DNA of 64,000 nucleotides from Membranipora membranacea (GCA_914767715.1 OU612067.1:21860162-21924161); one strand, 5' to 3'; shown: positions 37,887 to 49,800, numbered from the stretch's first letter. The notes: generated from the letters alone by a model not told the origin. Made by a program: numbers and translations.

Positions 37887-38090
37887 GCTTCTCAGTATCC
37901 GACTCAGTATCCGACCCTGTATCTGAATCTGTATCCGACTCAGTATACAGCTCTGTATCTAAGTCTGCCACCAGCTCAGTATCATCGTCTGAGTCTTTAG
38001 CGTGGCGCTTAGCAACTTTCCTGTCTGCCACCGACTCGGAATCATCTCCCTCTGCTTTACCTCTGTGAGCTCTCTTCATTGTGTTTCTGT
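37887..38090 (-). CDS. Isolated acidic SDT-repeat exon
   Basis: A minus-strand segment of 204 bp opens after a TTTTACAG acceptor and ends at a GTAAGT donor, in phase 1 at both ends. It encodes a basic start (MKRAHRGKAEGDD), an ELVADLDTEL stretch and an acidic tail of SDT repeats (ESDTDSDTGSDTESDT). Both borders and the codon-level repeat suggest a real internal exon. I found no partner exons, and the family is unrecognisable from this segment. Confidence 0.45.
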
Positions 38091-38294
38091 CTGTAAAAGA
38101 TTCAATCATAAAAGGCATATATCACTGTTACTTCTGGTTGTTGTCAGAGCGCACTTTCAAACTGAGTGATTACTGCTAGAATTCAGAACCAACTGTCTTT
38201 ACACACCCTTTGAACCCACCAATAGATCAGTCGGTCAAATCGCCTAAGCAACTGAAAGCAATGCATTACTAATAATAAACACTAAAAATTGCAT

Positions 38295-38328
38295 ATCGCA
38301 TCTCGGCCTATTGGCTAAGATCAAAGTG
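38295..38328 (+). ncRNA. U2 snRNA 5'-end fragment
   Basis: About 34 bases match the very conserved 5' end of U2 snRNA (the TCTCGGCC..TTGGCTAAGATCAA region that pairs with U6), with a few mismatches and one inserted A. The match stops before the branch-site recognition sequence, so this is not a working gene. It is a truncated retrocopy or the head of a U2-derived SINE. Confidence 0.7.
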
Positions 38329-39286
38329 TCACTGCCAATGGCCGATTAATGCCGTTCAGTTTTGGCAGCTCGCTGCACACCCATGTTCAGAAGGTATTCT
38401 ATGGCCTCACCTCTAGGATGCATTCTAGTTTTCTAGGATGTATCACATTCTTAGTATGAAGATTTAGGGCACCTTGTGTCTCTCTTTAGGGGCAGCCCAA
38501 TTTTCTGTTTCTTACTAAACAGCAAAACAGATTTACTTTTCTCTACCATCTCCTCGCAACAAGCCAAACAATACTACAAGAAATTTTGCTAAACAAATGC
38601 CTAGAGCCTGAAATTCTCAGTTAACCTGGCAGCCACTCAACAGATTTCTTTCCCATTATGGAAATACGAATGCTAGCCATAGACACTTGTCGAGCAGGGA
38701 GAATATAACCCACTCACATACACAGGCTGGGGGTGCAGCCACTCCCAATAACAGAGGCAGGAGTCATAGCCACCTCAGTACTCATACCTGCCTCTTCATG
38801 TATAAATAAAGACAGGGTGCACGATACACCATCCATCAGAATGGATATAGCAGAGCTCTCAACCTATCGGATTTAGCCTGAGTTACTCAGGTTTTTAGGT
38901 TCAACTCAGGCAACTCAGGGGATTTTAGAATAAGAGCTAAAAACTCATACTTTGCCACATATTCATAAAAGATGGACATAAACTCCCAGTGTGGTCTTGT
39001 TGTATTGTTATATCTGAAACTAGGGGTTTTAGGATACCCAATACAACTAAACTCGATACAATTGATAGAACAGGCTCACCTCAAATAACTGTTACAAATA
39101 TCTGATTTCTCAAGCAAGATCCTCTCAGTGCAGAGCTATCAGTGGAATGTCCTCTCTACTAGCAGCCAGCCTCTTTGGATGACTCTACAAGTAACATAAT
39201 CCTTGTATATAATATATTGTAGTTGGTACAAAGGTATACTAGAATATCTGCACTATCTGTTTGCCGTTGCCGCTATGTGACTGACT
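38329..39286. other. No gene seen
   Basis: Follows the U2 fragment. Moderately complex sequence without open frames, splice-bounded exons or clear repeats. Part of it may be the body of the U2-headed element. Confidence 0.4.
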
Positions 39287-39295
39287 GGTTTCTGG

Positions 39296-39369
39296 TAGCC
39301 TGTCTTGACAAGCTTTGTTCGATGGGAGTGGGGGCTCCCCCACTGAACAAAGCTTGTTAAGACAGGCTA
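39296..39369. mobile_element. 74-bp hairpin element with 9-bp target duplication
   Basis: An almost perfect hairpin from TAGCCTGTCTTGACAAGC to its complement, with GTGGGGGCTCCCCCAC at the centre. It is flanked by an exact 9-bp direct repeat GGTTTCTGG at 39287-39295 and 39370-39378. Nine-base duplications are typical of Mutator-like elements. The same TGTCTTGACAAGCTTT word begins a fragment at 48604. Confidence 0.85.
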
Positions 39370-39485
39370 GGTTTCTGGCCGAGTCATGTTATTCATACCA
39401 GGGAGTTATATCCCAAACTCCCTATTTATACCTTTGTACTCAATTACATTTAAACGTGGGAGTTGCCTTCTCTTTATGCGTGGCG

Positions 39486-39579
39486 GGGCAACTGCAAAGT
39501 AATATATGATGGTTATTACAATTTGTCTAATATATTATCCAAATTCTAATAGGCATCATATATTACTTTGGAGTTGCCC
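39486..39579. mobile_element. 94-bp MITE
   Basis: Inverted ends GGGCAACTGCAAAGTAATAT and the complement of a one-base variant bound about 40 bp of AT-rich sequence. Not coding. Confidence 0.7.
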
Positions 39580-40304
39580 AACCACAAATGAATTCAATAT
39601 AACAGTATGATTATAATTATAAGTAAATAAGTTTTATCCTCCTAGATATCCTAGTATACTATCAAGACAGAACAAAAAAACCAATTCTATGGAAGCACAC
39701 TTCTCCACTAGAAAGAAGAAAAATCCTGAACAGAGGACTTTCTTTAATTGGCAGCTGAACGTTAGATACAATAGAAGCTGAGCCAAGCTGCCTAACTGCG
39801 ACACTTCCTCTTCGCTCTCACATTATCTGAGCTTAATACCCGTCAACACAACACTTTATAAGAGTAGTAAGACATGCTCATTTTGTTTGGGGGGAGGTAA
39901 CAGGCTGGGTAACTATATTTGACAAGAGAGGACAACTCCATAAAAAGATTGCAATGGTTGTGGGTTTCATACCCACCCACCACCGACAGTGTGCCCTAGC
40001 TTCTGCTATCCCCATGTCTAAGGTCTGCCTTTAATACTGTAAATAATCTCAGACTGCAGTATGAGTACTTACAATATTACAATTAATTAATTTTGAAGAG
40101 CATTGTGCAATTTTGCCTGTCGGTCCAAGGTCAAATAAAGTGCAACAATACCATTTGTATAGAAAATCTGGTAAAATAGACGCAATGCTGCAATAATATA
40201 ATATGAATGGTCAAGTTTATGCTAAGAAATATGAAAAAGGAAGGCCGAATTAAAAAAAAATGTTTGTTAAAATCGCAAGAATGAGTACTCAAAATAGTTT
40301 GTGC

Positions 40305-40487
40305 CTGAAGGGGAACCCTCTGGGCAAGGCCCCATTGTTTGCGCCCATTTGCTCTCAGTTTGTAGGTAGGTTGGAGCACACCTGGGGAACCAACAGGTCC
40401 CAATAGTCAGTGGGCTGCAGTGGGACTCAAGCCCATGACCTTCAACATTTGCGTGCTGAAGTCCGGCGCCCAACTGAGCCACCTCCT
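40305..40487 (-). repeat. tRNA-derived SINE, copy 1
   Basis: On the minus strand it starts GGAGGTGGCTCAGTTGG (A box) and has a degenerate B box GGGCTTGAGTCCC about 50 bases later. It then shares a tail (AGGTGTGCTCC.ACCT) with the copy at 45015-45204. The two are diverged, so the family is old. Confidence 0.75.
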
Positions 40488-40940
40488 ATAACTGCACTGC
40501 GAGACCCAGAGTGGTACTCCGGGTTGGAAGTTCGCCGGCAGAGACCTTCTGATTGTCATGTATGATCTTCACTAATTAAAACCAATGCACAAAATACAAG
40601 ATGAAAATCTGTTATGAAATAAACTTTACCTGTGCTTCAATCCTGAAAGTCAGTGGGTTATAACTCCTTGGTTATATTGTATGACTGTTAACCAAAAAAT
40701 GGATCATCATAACGACTAAGGCTTGCAGGCGCTGTCGCGCAAATATTGCCACACCTTACTAGCTGTGCGAGCAAACCTGTTTATAATGCAAGCAATTTTC
40801 AGTGTTGTTTTTCATGAAGTTATTAAATTAAATGTTGGCTTCTGAATCTCAACAAAAAAAACCTATGTTTGCATGAGTCATCAATATACCTAGTATAAGC
40901 TTACTTACATATAACATCTGCGATGAGTTTTGCCGTAGGA

Positions 40941-42170
40941 CCAGAGACTATAGATATAGAGACCTTCCACTTGCGCATAAAATGCGAATAGCCAATCAGC
41001 GTTATTTAACGGTCACGCCCACTTCTGGTTGTATAGTAAGCGCTGCTGTCTTAGACAGCAATGGCTTTCTCAATAAAATTTCAGGTCTTTCACCTGAGTT
41101 ATTTGAGGCAAAATAACCACAATCTTAATGACAAAACCAGATCAGACAGCAACAAAGTCACTATCAACTTGTTGTTGCATTCTTAGCCAGAGATTTATAT
41201 TATACAGGCCTGTATTTTTGTAAGAAGGTAAGGGGGCTGTGCAGTATAATCCATCATTGTTGCCCACTGCGATGTTATGATGGCCTGCCATAGGTTAGCT
41301 GTTGTAATGAGTTTCACGGACAAAGTTTTCATGTGTGAGGACAAGAGGAAGAGGGCTCTAAGATTAATATAAAAGAATTTAATCATGGTGACTAGTACCA
41401 ACCATACACACACATTCAAAACTGAAGTAAGAATGGCATCAGAGTAAAGTGCATCGTCAGCAGATTCATACTGACAATTCAATGCTGACAAATGTATAGA
41501 ATTTACTGCATTGAGAGATAGAAGACCTCCCTCTCTGCCTCAAAGTTATTGTGGGATGGTTGAGGCTATGGAAAGCTTATTTTTACAAATCGCCTTGAAA
41601 ACTTGTTTGGGCTTCATAGACAGATTCAGAGCAGTTCAAAGCACATATCTTCAGGCAACAATCAGCAGTATGCTGACTTAAAACGGGAAAACTTAGACTT
41701 TTTGAGGATGATACTTTTCTCAGACCTATGCTATAGAAAGTTTCTGTGCTGACCTAACTATTGAATTCAATTCAGTCACCGGAACTGGAGAATATAACAT
41801 CAGTGCTTGTTCACATTTAACTATTTTCACATTGAATATTCAATTTTCTATACATATGGGGGCTACATTACCAAAAGGTCATCCACCAAGTATTTTGTTT
41901 CCTTGCTGCCTATATTTTATATAAAAGTCGCCCATCTTAGATTTCATTAGTCCCAGTTGATATTATTGAGAGTTTTGTGTGAATGTACTTATAAAATAAA
42001 CAGCTAAATCATTCGCCTTGTCAATTTTTGATAGTAAATTCATAGCACTGGGTACGCTTACCTCCAAGCAATTACCACCAGAAAGGGGCGGAGCCTAATT
42101 TTCAATGTGTTCGCATCGGTTATATACGTTATCATGGCAAGTGGAAGGTCTCTATATCTATAGTCTCTGG
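40941..42170. mobile_element. 1.23-kb DNA transposon with 34-bp perfect ends
   Basis: The outermost 34 bases on the left (starting CCAGAGACTATAGATA) are exactly complemented on the right. The flank TAGGA is repeated on both sides, or GTAGGAC (7 bp) if the terminal C/G is counted as target. The paralogous segment at 46066-46164 shows the site without the element. There is no transposase. The interior is unlike the other repeats here. Confidence 0.9.
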
Positions 42171-42540
42171 TAGGACTGCAGCCTCACCAACAGTTTGTCT
42201 ATCAATGGCTTGATACCAAAGTGCAGGGCAATGAAATGTACTGTGATCCGGCTAACTGTCAATACAATGACTCTTATCTATAGAGCGGAGTTGGTTGAAT
42301 AGAACATCTATTTGATATCAGTGTATTTGAGAGGCTTGCATTGCCGCTTGTTGCTGGCTTTTACAACATGAATGCAAATTTCTTATCAGTAAAAGCACTT
42401 ACTGATAACATACCAGGTAACTGTCATCCTTTTGATAAAACTGTGAAATGAGTATATGAACTGTCAATCAACGAAATCATTACTATCATTATATTATATT
42501 GTATCTGCGAGAAAAATAGTAAAATCAGTCAAACTAAGTC
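42171..42540. repeat. Segmental duplication, copy 1
   Basis: Together with 40909-40940 this matches 46066-46835 in the same orientation at high identity (for example GAGAGGCTTGCATTGCCGC in both). The second copy carries an extra block of about 375 bp at 46400-46775. Confidence 0.8.
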
Positions 42541-43559
42541 TTTAAGAATGTCAGAGCTGTGAATTTCTATCGAGCATGGTTAATCAGAAACAATATTAGT
42601 CTTGTCTTATGGAGTATATCTGCTCACCGGAATTTCACTGATTTTTATCGACAATTGGAGTGCGTTGTCTCACATTTCTCGCATACCGGGCTGAAAGCAC
42701 TTTTTAAATTGACTTAAATATAAAAAACGTGGTCTTTCAAAATGTTTCTAACACCTTTTTTTCAGGGAAAATTACTCAACATCAATGAAGATACATGATT
42801 CAGAAAAAAATTTCATTGTTACAATGACAATGTATATCCAGCAAGAGACAAACTGTGTGGAGAGTTACATCGCAGTATTCTAATAATGTCAGGTAAACGA
42901 ATATTGGAGCAGTCACTTAGATGTTAAAACTTTTATGAAACTTTCTCAAACACCATGGAGAAGTTGAGTTATTTGAAACGATGACTTGTACCAATCTTAA
43001 CTCTACCTGGCGGTGCTTGGCCATATATCACAATAGGTCAGTGATAGATAACATGTGAGGCTACTTACATATTATAACAGTTGCACTGTGCCCCACAATT
43101 CGTCGGCAGTTCCGTCAATTGCTTGTTTTATCAGTGATAAATAGCGGGACGCTGTAATGAAGAGTAGCTTTATACTTGAAATTATGAGTCTTATCTAAGG
43201 GAGTGTTGACTAACCTGAAATTTGCAACCCTTATTATCAGTCTTAGAAGTGCCTGGTGTCACATTTACTGGCATACTAAACTGAAATCACTTTACAAATA
43301 GACTTCGTCATAAAAAAACGTGGTCCATCCACAATAAATTGCTAAGCATTGTACAATGTGTACTGCAGGAGCCAAGTGTGTCAGAAGTTACATTGAAGTT
43401 TTCTTAATATTAGACAGACACATAAAGTACCAATTAGACCAGTTACAAATTGATCTGATTCGGTTTTTAAAACTTTGCTGAAGCCCAATTCAATTCGGAC
43501 CAATAATTGGTACCAAACTTAACTTTTCCTGGGTGTTTTGCTACCTAACGCAATTTGAG

Positions 43560-43712
43560 CAGTTGTCCTCTATCCAGTTTGGTACAGGTGCAGATTCTGA
43601 ATCAAAAATCATTTTTATCTTAACGTAAGCGGTTTTCAAGATAACCCTCTTTTCAGCACGTTTTTCCTATGCGGCGTGGGTTAAACGTACCAAACAGGAG
43701 AGAGGACAACTC
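43560..43712. mobile_element. 153-bp MITE with GTTGTCCTCT ends
   Basis: Inverted ends of about 25 bp (AGTTGTCCTCTATCCAGTTT against the complement of a close variant) enclose a non-coding interior. It sits in the intron-like part of the exon-like segment family. The GTTGTCCTCT word also occurs near 39924, 60271 and 63056, suggesting other relics of the family. Confidence 0.75.
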
Positions 43713-44689
43713 CGGATTGAGGTCCAAATCAGAGCTTAGAAAACTGTCTATAGGGCTACTTACATTTACGACTGCAGCATTAAGCTCCACAGTTTGTCTG
43801 TTGATTTCCCAGACACTTTTCTACCATAGAGCACGTTGAGGATATCGGACGCTGCTATAAAGAATATATAAACAAGTCTTACTGGCATTATGTTACAACG
43901 AACCAGGGCAAGGCTGTAAATTATGAGTAAAACTTGTGTGATTGTTTGATACCTGTTTCATCAAATCCATGAAATATCGATGTTGTCTGGAATGATAAAG
44001 ATAGAATAATATGTATGCTAGGCTTCTCACATGTAACTGCTCCTCTTTGCTTCAGGATCTACACAGCTTCTTAATCAGTGAGTGATAGTTGGCAACACTG
44101 CAATAATATAAAACGGTAAGCTTAAAATACTGAGTCTTATCTATGAAGTGTTAGCTTGCTTGAATTTCCAACAATTGTTATCAGTGCCATAAGAACAATG
44201 AACTAAAGGAGATTAGTTCATTGGCTAGAAGTTGCTTACATCCCATCTAGTATTACTAACGCCCAAACCTGACCGAAAATCTTACATTGGAGAAAGGAAA
44301 CTGAATGCTCAACATCACAGAAGCCATTGTCGTTTTAGCAAAGCAAGGAAAGAAAAAAACAAAACTTGTCTTTGTCGCAATGTAAACAGCAAGAGACAAT
44401 TGTGTTTAGAGCAACATTGCAGTTTTCTATTACCAGACCAACACATATTGGACCAGTTACAATTCAATCTCACTCGGTTTTTAAACCTGAAGCTTGATCA
44501 AGCATATGGTCCATTAACATGTATCAAGTTTAACTCTGAGTTGGTGTTTGGTCACATATCTAAGTGTCTACATGCAAAATGACTGCCGCATTGAGCTTCA
44601 CAGTCTGTCACTACAGTTTTCTCAAACTCTTTTCAACCATAGTGTAAGTGGAGCAGAGAATATCGGTTACTGCTATAAACAGAATATAA

Positions 44690-45014
44690 TTCAGGTCTTA
44701 CGATAAATTTTGCTGCAACGGTTTTCAATTGAGTGGTGAGAAACTTGTGTCCCTATCACGGTTTTTTTCTTCCTGAAAACCTTGTTGTGGATCATCGATG
44801 AACTGATTATGGTTCACCATGCTTGACATACAAGGAATATACCAAAGACCCAATAAATTCTACACCAGCTCCCCACCCCCTAGAACTCTCAGAACTTGAG
44901 GGGGCCAACCTAGAAGTGCTCACCATTTGACCAAATATTCACTTGTACTCAGGAGAGGGTAGATTAAAAACAGGGGGTCATATCACACGCCACATCTCGG
45001 AATATGGGCGACTA
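44690..45014. other. No feature seen
   Basis: Short stretch between the exon-like segments and SINE copy 2. No exon, RNA gene or inverted repeat is evident. Confidence 0.4.
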
Positions 45015-45204
45015 AATATTGGTTGCCTTAAGGGCGAGGCAACAATTTCTGCGTCAGGTTGTTCTCTGTGCACAGGCAGGTCGGAGCACACCTGCGGGCT
45101 AAACAAACCTCAGAAGTCAAAGGACTGCAGTGGAATTCAAACCCACGACCATCAACATTTTGCATGTTGAAAGACCGGCAATCTAACCAACTGAGCCACC
45201 TCCT
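45015..45204 (-). repeat. tRNA-derived SINE, copy 2
   Basis: The minus strand opens GGAGGTGGCTCAGTTGGTTA (A box), has a B box GGGTTTGAATTCC, and the same tail words as copy 1. The 3' end has a GTTGCCT..AGGCAAC hairpin. It is better preserved in the tRNA part than copy 1. Confidence 0.8.
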
Positions 45205-45343
45205 ACTCCTTGTGGTGGTCGGATACCATTCCCTCCACACCAAGAAATCAACAACAGTGATACCGTACATCATGAACAAAAATATGTATTAGGGGGTACT
45301 GTATCCTTCCTCTTGTGTGGTCATGAGCAAAGCCCCAGCCAAG

Positions 45344-45748
45344 CAGTGGCGTATATTAGCACTCACGGCCCCCAGGTTCCCGTGAATGGCTGAATAGCTC
45401 AGTGTGTAGAGTGTCTGCCTAATAATCACTGGTAACAAAATTGTTGTGGGTTCGAATCCCATCAAGGTCAGTTTTTTTCAATTGGGTGCTTTATAACTGG
45501 AGCATTTTTACCGTAATCTTCTACTGCTATTGAGTTGTATTCTGAAAGTACCCAACAGCTCAGTGCTCCCCTCTCTGCTTGCACTATTTTGCTACCGATA
45601 TGCAAAAATTTCCGTGGTGGGAGGGTGCTTAAGCGCCCCTCCCACACCCTCCCCGCCACGCTTACGGCGTGTGGATCGGGCTTCGCCCGTTCATTATGCT
45701 CATCTCTAAAAAGTCAGTGAGTGAAATTTTTTAGAATATACGCCCCTG
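45344..45748. mobile_element. 405-bp hAT MITE carrying a tRNA-like gene
   Basis: Ends CAGTGGCGTATATT and the complement of CAGGGGCGTATATT, flanked by a perfect 8-bp duplication CAGCCAAG (45336-45343 and 45749-45756). This is the classic hAT signature. The interior holds a tRNA-like segment with a Pol III terminator and a GC-rich block near 45631-45690. Confidence 0.9.
45388..45478 (+). repeat. tRNA-like segment with T-run terminator
   Basis: A box TAGCTCAGTGTGTAGAG at about 45395, an AACAAAATTGTT hairpin where a long variable arm would be, B box GGTTCGAATCC at 45449-45459, and a run of seven T at 45472-45478. The T arm closes but the acceptor stem has several mismatches, so it is a decayed tRNA that may still be transcribed by RNA polymerase III. 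Confidence 0.6.
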
Positions 45749-46065
45749 CAGCCAAGCAAGTCTGTCAACACTATATAATTGTGAATAATGAAATAGTGTT
45801 GGCCACTTTTATTTAAGATTCGCGCCCAGGAAATACGGGGCTGGGAGTGACAAAAGCACAGCGCGTCTTATATCATGATGGAGTTGAAACAAAAGAAACA
45901 ACATGGCTGTCAGTGACAATCAAGCAAAGTTAGGACGAACATAGTAACAAACTACAAATAGTGTAATTAATATTTCCAGGTAAAATTTAAATTTGGCCTC
46001 TCCATCATAACCAACAATTTTACAAATACAGAGGTCAAATATATACCTAATATAATGTCACTTAC

Positions 46066-46835
46066 ATATAACATCTGCACTGAGCTTCGCCGTATGTCTG
46101 CAGCCTCACCAAGAGTCTGTCTATCAATGAGTTGATACCAATGTGCAGGGCAACGAAATATATACTGTGATCCGGCAATCTTTCAATACAATGACTCTTA
46201 TCTATAGAGTGACGCTGGTTGAATAGAGCATCTATTTGATATCAATGTATTTGAGAGGCTTGCATTGCCGCTTGTTGCTGGCTTTTACACTGTATATGCA
46301 AATTCTTATCAGTAAAAGCACTTACTTATAAAATACCAGGCAACTGTCATTCTTTTGATAAACCTGTGAAATGAGTATATGAACTGTCAATCACCGAAAA
46401 TCTAAACTGTATTTGTAAAAGCTCCCTGTCTGTTATAAGAGAGAGATGCAGAACAAACATACTAACCTCGACACTTTGAACTTTAAAGACCAATGCATGT
46501 TTAGTCAGGTAGTTACTTCTGATAAAATTTTGTCAGATTGTTATGGTAAAAAAATTCAATGCTCTACTTGGCATGAATTATTGATGGTGGAAAGAGAGCC
46601 TCCCATAAAGGAAGGTAACTCTCATTCTCTGCTTTATGATGTCACAGTCTTGGTCTTTGGGTAATATTCAATTGTTGTTCTTAAAATAAACACCAACAGG
46701 AAAGAGACATGAGAAAAACTTCTGTACAGTATTATTTCATTATGCTTATTAGTATGCTATATTTATAAGTATTTGAAATCATTACTATCATTATATTATA
46801 TATTGTATCTGCGAGAAAAATAGTAAAATCAGTCA
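46066..46835. repeat. Segmental duplication, copy 2
   Basis: Paralogue of 40909-40940 plus 42171-42540. It lacks the 1.23-kb transposon and instead has an insert at about 46400-46775 that contains the dispersed repeat at 46502-46663. Confidence 0.8.
46502..46663. mobile_element. Dispersed repeat with TTGGTCTTTGGGTA end
   Basis: About 140 bp are shared with 62414-62552 (for example GAATTAYTGATGGTGGAAA and GGTAACTCTCATTCTCTGC). This copy ends TTGGTCTTTGGGTA, and the other begins with its complement TACCCAAAGACCAA, so these are likely the inverted termini of one family. Confidence 0.65.
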
Positions 46836-46851
46836 GCGTAAAATGTAAATC

Positions 46852-49800
46852 TCAAGTTCCCTGTTTGGCTGCTTTTCTAGCTAGATACCTCTCTTTAGCG
46901 CTCATCATAGAATCTGCATCATTCCTTTTGCCAAAGCGATCCTTCTTTTCAGCAGAGTCATTAATGTCCATTTTATCTTCTGCGGTAGATTTGGCTGTGT
47001 CAGTAGGAGGCGCTTCAGAACTTTCAGGTTTAGGTGACCGAGATCGTTGACGCTTACCATCTACATTAAAAAGATGAAATTCCACCAATGTATTCTTGGT
47101 TATACAAAACTTGGAGCTTTCGCTTCTGATATAAAGGCATCGGCTACAAGAAATTCAATTGTGTGCCGCCTTTACGAAATAGACCTAGATGGGGTACCTT
47201 CTCAGAGTCTTGGCCATTTGATTGCTACATGATTTTGAATGGATGCAAGATTTAGCACTAAGGTAAAATCCTGAATGCGTTAAAAGAAGAAAAATACAGG
47301 CCTTGCAGTTTGAATGATATTATGTCATCACATCAAATTAAAGTTAACCATTAATAGTAAGATAATGTTAGACCTAGCTAGACCTAAGTAATTTATGCGC
47401 TTCCGCCCACACAAATTCCTTTTATAGAATGATGTATGTAGAATAAAGGCGCCAAGTTGATGACCCACGCATTCCATAGTTGGGTGTGAACTATGCTGTG
47501 TCTACCCCCAAGTGCTAAAGGGAGTTTTACCAAACCCAAAACAACATAACACAGACACTGCCGCTGGGGGGGGGGGCTGCCGGGCGATGGAGGGGGGGGG
47601 GCAAGAGTCTGGGGGGATCAGACTACATCCGAACTAACCTTTGTGTTTCTTCTCATCTCTATCTGTGTCCTGATGTCTGTCCTTTTCTTTACCATCACTC
47701 TCTGCTCTGTAAGCCAATAAGGTTAAAGGTTAGGTTTATCTTATGTCAAGGACAACAAACAAGGGACAGGATATCACCGGAGCTGTCAGTACACTAATAT
47801 TATATCTTTATACACCATAAGTAAAAAATCATACAGCTGTTTCTTTGCCAATGGAATAAAAGATGCAATCAGATTTGCTGGCTGTGTTTGCAGTAACATA
47901 TAGTCAAGAAATACAACAGCAAGCATGGTTTAATCACGCCCAGGTTTATCGAACGCTTTGGTTAAAATTCTCGAAGGTATTTTTTGGAAAGTAGCAGGCA
48001 AGGTGGGCGGTTTTGCTGTGACACTCTGTTTTCCTGCACAATAATTGCGGACAAGTCGGGAGGAGGGGAGAAGGGGAGGGGGTGTGTATCATATAAGTGC
48101 AGGCGTCGATCTGGTGAAGGTTCTGTATCTGGTCTTGTCCGACCGTGAGGTTTAGTATTTTAGTCAGGAAAAGTCCTTAGGCTAGCGTCTCCAATCACAC
48201 GGCTCCATCATCTTAAACTCAACAATGCTCTTCTTAATATCAAGTCCAGACTTAGGCCTAGACCATCAATATACTACATATTGATATATATATATATATG
48301 AAGACCTACCTGTGTCTATCTGATCTATGTTTGTCATGAGATTTGTGTCGATGTGATTGTCTGTCTTTATCTTCCGTTCTCTCTCCATCCCTGTGAGATT
48401 TCGAGCTATTTTTCACCCTGTCACGACTATGTGACCTAGACCGAGATCTTGGTCGACCTATTTTGTTTTGGGGCAGACTGTCTTCTTCTGAATTACGTCG
48501 CCTGTACTGCCTACAAAGAGATATAATTGCAGGCTAAGTAGACTAATAATATTTCAGTCATACAAGTATTTGATGATTATAGTGATCCATAAGTGAGTGA
48601 AGTCTGTCTTGACAAGCTTTATTGGTGGAGGGGGGATGGGGGAGGGAACACCTCAAACCAACAACATAAAGTGAGTGCTACATATTGACATTCATCAGAT
48701 TTACTCTTATCCCATTTCTTTTTGACCTTTGGTCTTTGGGTAGTTTGAGCCCCCCAGACTTTGCCCTCCGCCCAACGGCCCCCCGGCGACGGGAGAGGAT
48801 AATACAAGTTATAAAGGGGTAATCTAAAACTGCAATATCTATTGAATTCTATTCATGCCACCTACTATATTGCTCCAGGTATGAGAGTGTTCCAGTCAGA
48901 CGCTGGGAAAAGTAGCCTCATGTTTGGGCAATACTCATGAGCAGAGATATTCACTGCTAAGTAGTGAACAAAAATCTCAGCCAGAATTCATTTCATTTTG
49001 AATAAGGGCGGTCATTCATGACATTGACAAAAGGTCATACAATGTTACATCATTCGACCCTTAGGCTTTATGAAATAAGACTAATGAAGAAGTAATGAGA
49101 GAAAAAATCCAAGCGAATCCTTCAAAGTGCATAGACTAGTCTTTGGGTAGTCTTCAACCTCACCTTACCTATCTTTTTTACGACTGTCAGCCTCTTTTTC
49201 TTGTTTGACCTTTATCTCCACCTGATGTTTGTCTTCTGAAGCCGATTTTGCATGAGGCTCTGGACCCAAAGTCTGTTTATAGAGATTACGATAAAATCCA
49301 GACATATCCGAGTGCTTCGTGACGTCTAAAGCATCTGCGACAAAGTGATGATATTTTAAAATAAATCTTGCTGCTAAATGGCGGCTCAAATTGGGTAAGT
49401 ATTGCAGTATGTAATTTCATTTATTTTCGTTGATTATGTTTCGAGGCAGATGAGAAATCTAGAGGAAATTAAAAAGCGGCAAGGACTGCATCCACCATCT
49501 AACCCTACCCATCCATCCACCATATGGGCAAACACCCCGTATTATTTTTTGTAAAACGACAAAATTTCTCTCGACATACCCGCATGGATATGCTCAGTTT
49601 TCAAAATGTGAAGATCCTTACTTGGCCTGGGAACAGCCAGCCCTATCTCTACTCTAAACTCAAAAAACATGGCTGGTTTAGTCTGACATTGACAAGTCTA
49701 AGTGCTCAGACTGCTGCTCAGCGTCCTGTGTCAAAAGTTCGCTCTTGCGGCCATCTGAACACTTAGACTACATATAGAACAGCGAATCCATACCTTACAA

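Larger units (their letters stand above)
40909..46164 (-). repeat. Family of exon-like segments
   Basis: Six related minus-strand segments of 67-103 bp are bounded by acceptor-like TATAG/TACAG/CACAG and donor-like GTAAGT or GTGAG signals: 46066-46164, 44572-44673, 44031-44097, 43764-43854, 43069-43151, and 42171-42240 plus 40909-40940 (split by a transposon). They share a 3' part resembling GACARACTGTGGAGCT and end ATGTAAGTAGC. Flanking intron-like sequence is also shared, for example an AAGTTTGGTACC block near 43516. No single reading frame stays open in all of them. They may be exons of a non-coding or 5' UTR region or decayed coding exons. Confidence 0.5.

Noticed and set aside
44232-44582. 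116-residue plus-strand frame
   Set aside because: It overlaps the exon-like segment family on the other strand and shows no domain.
45388-45470. Functional tRNA gene
   Set aside because: The A and B boxes and terminator are good but the acceptor stem does not pair, and it lies inside a MITE.
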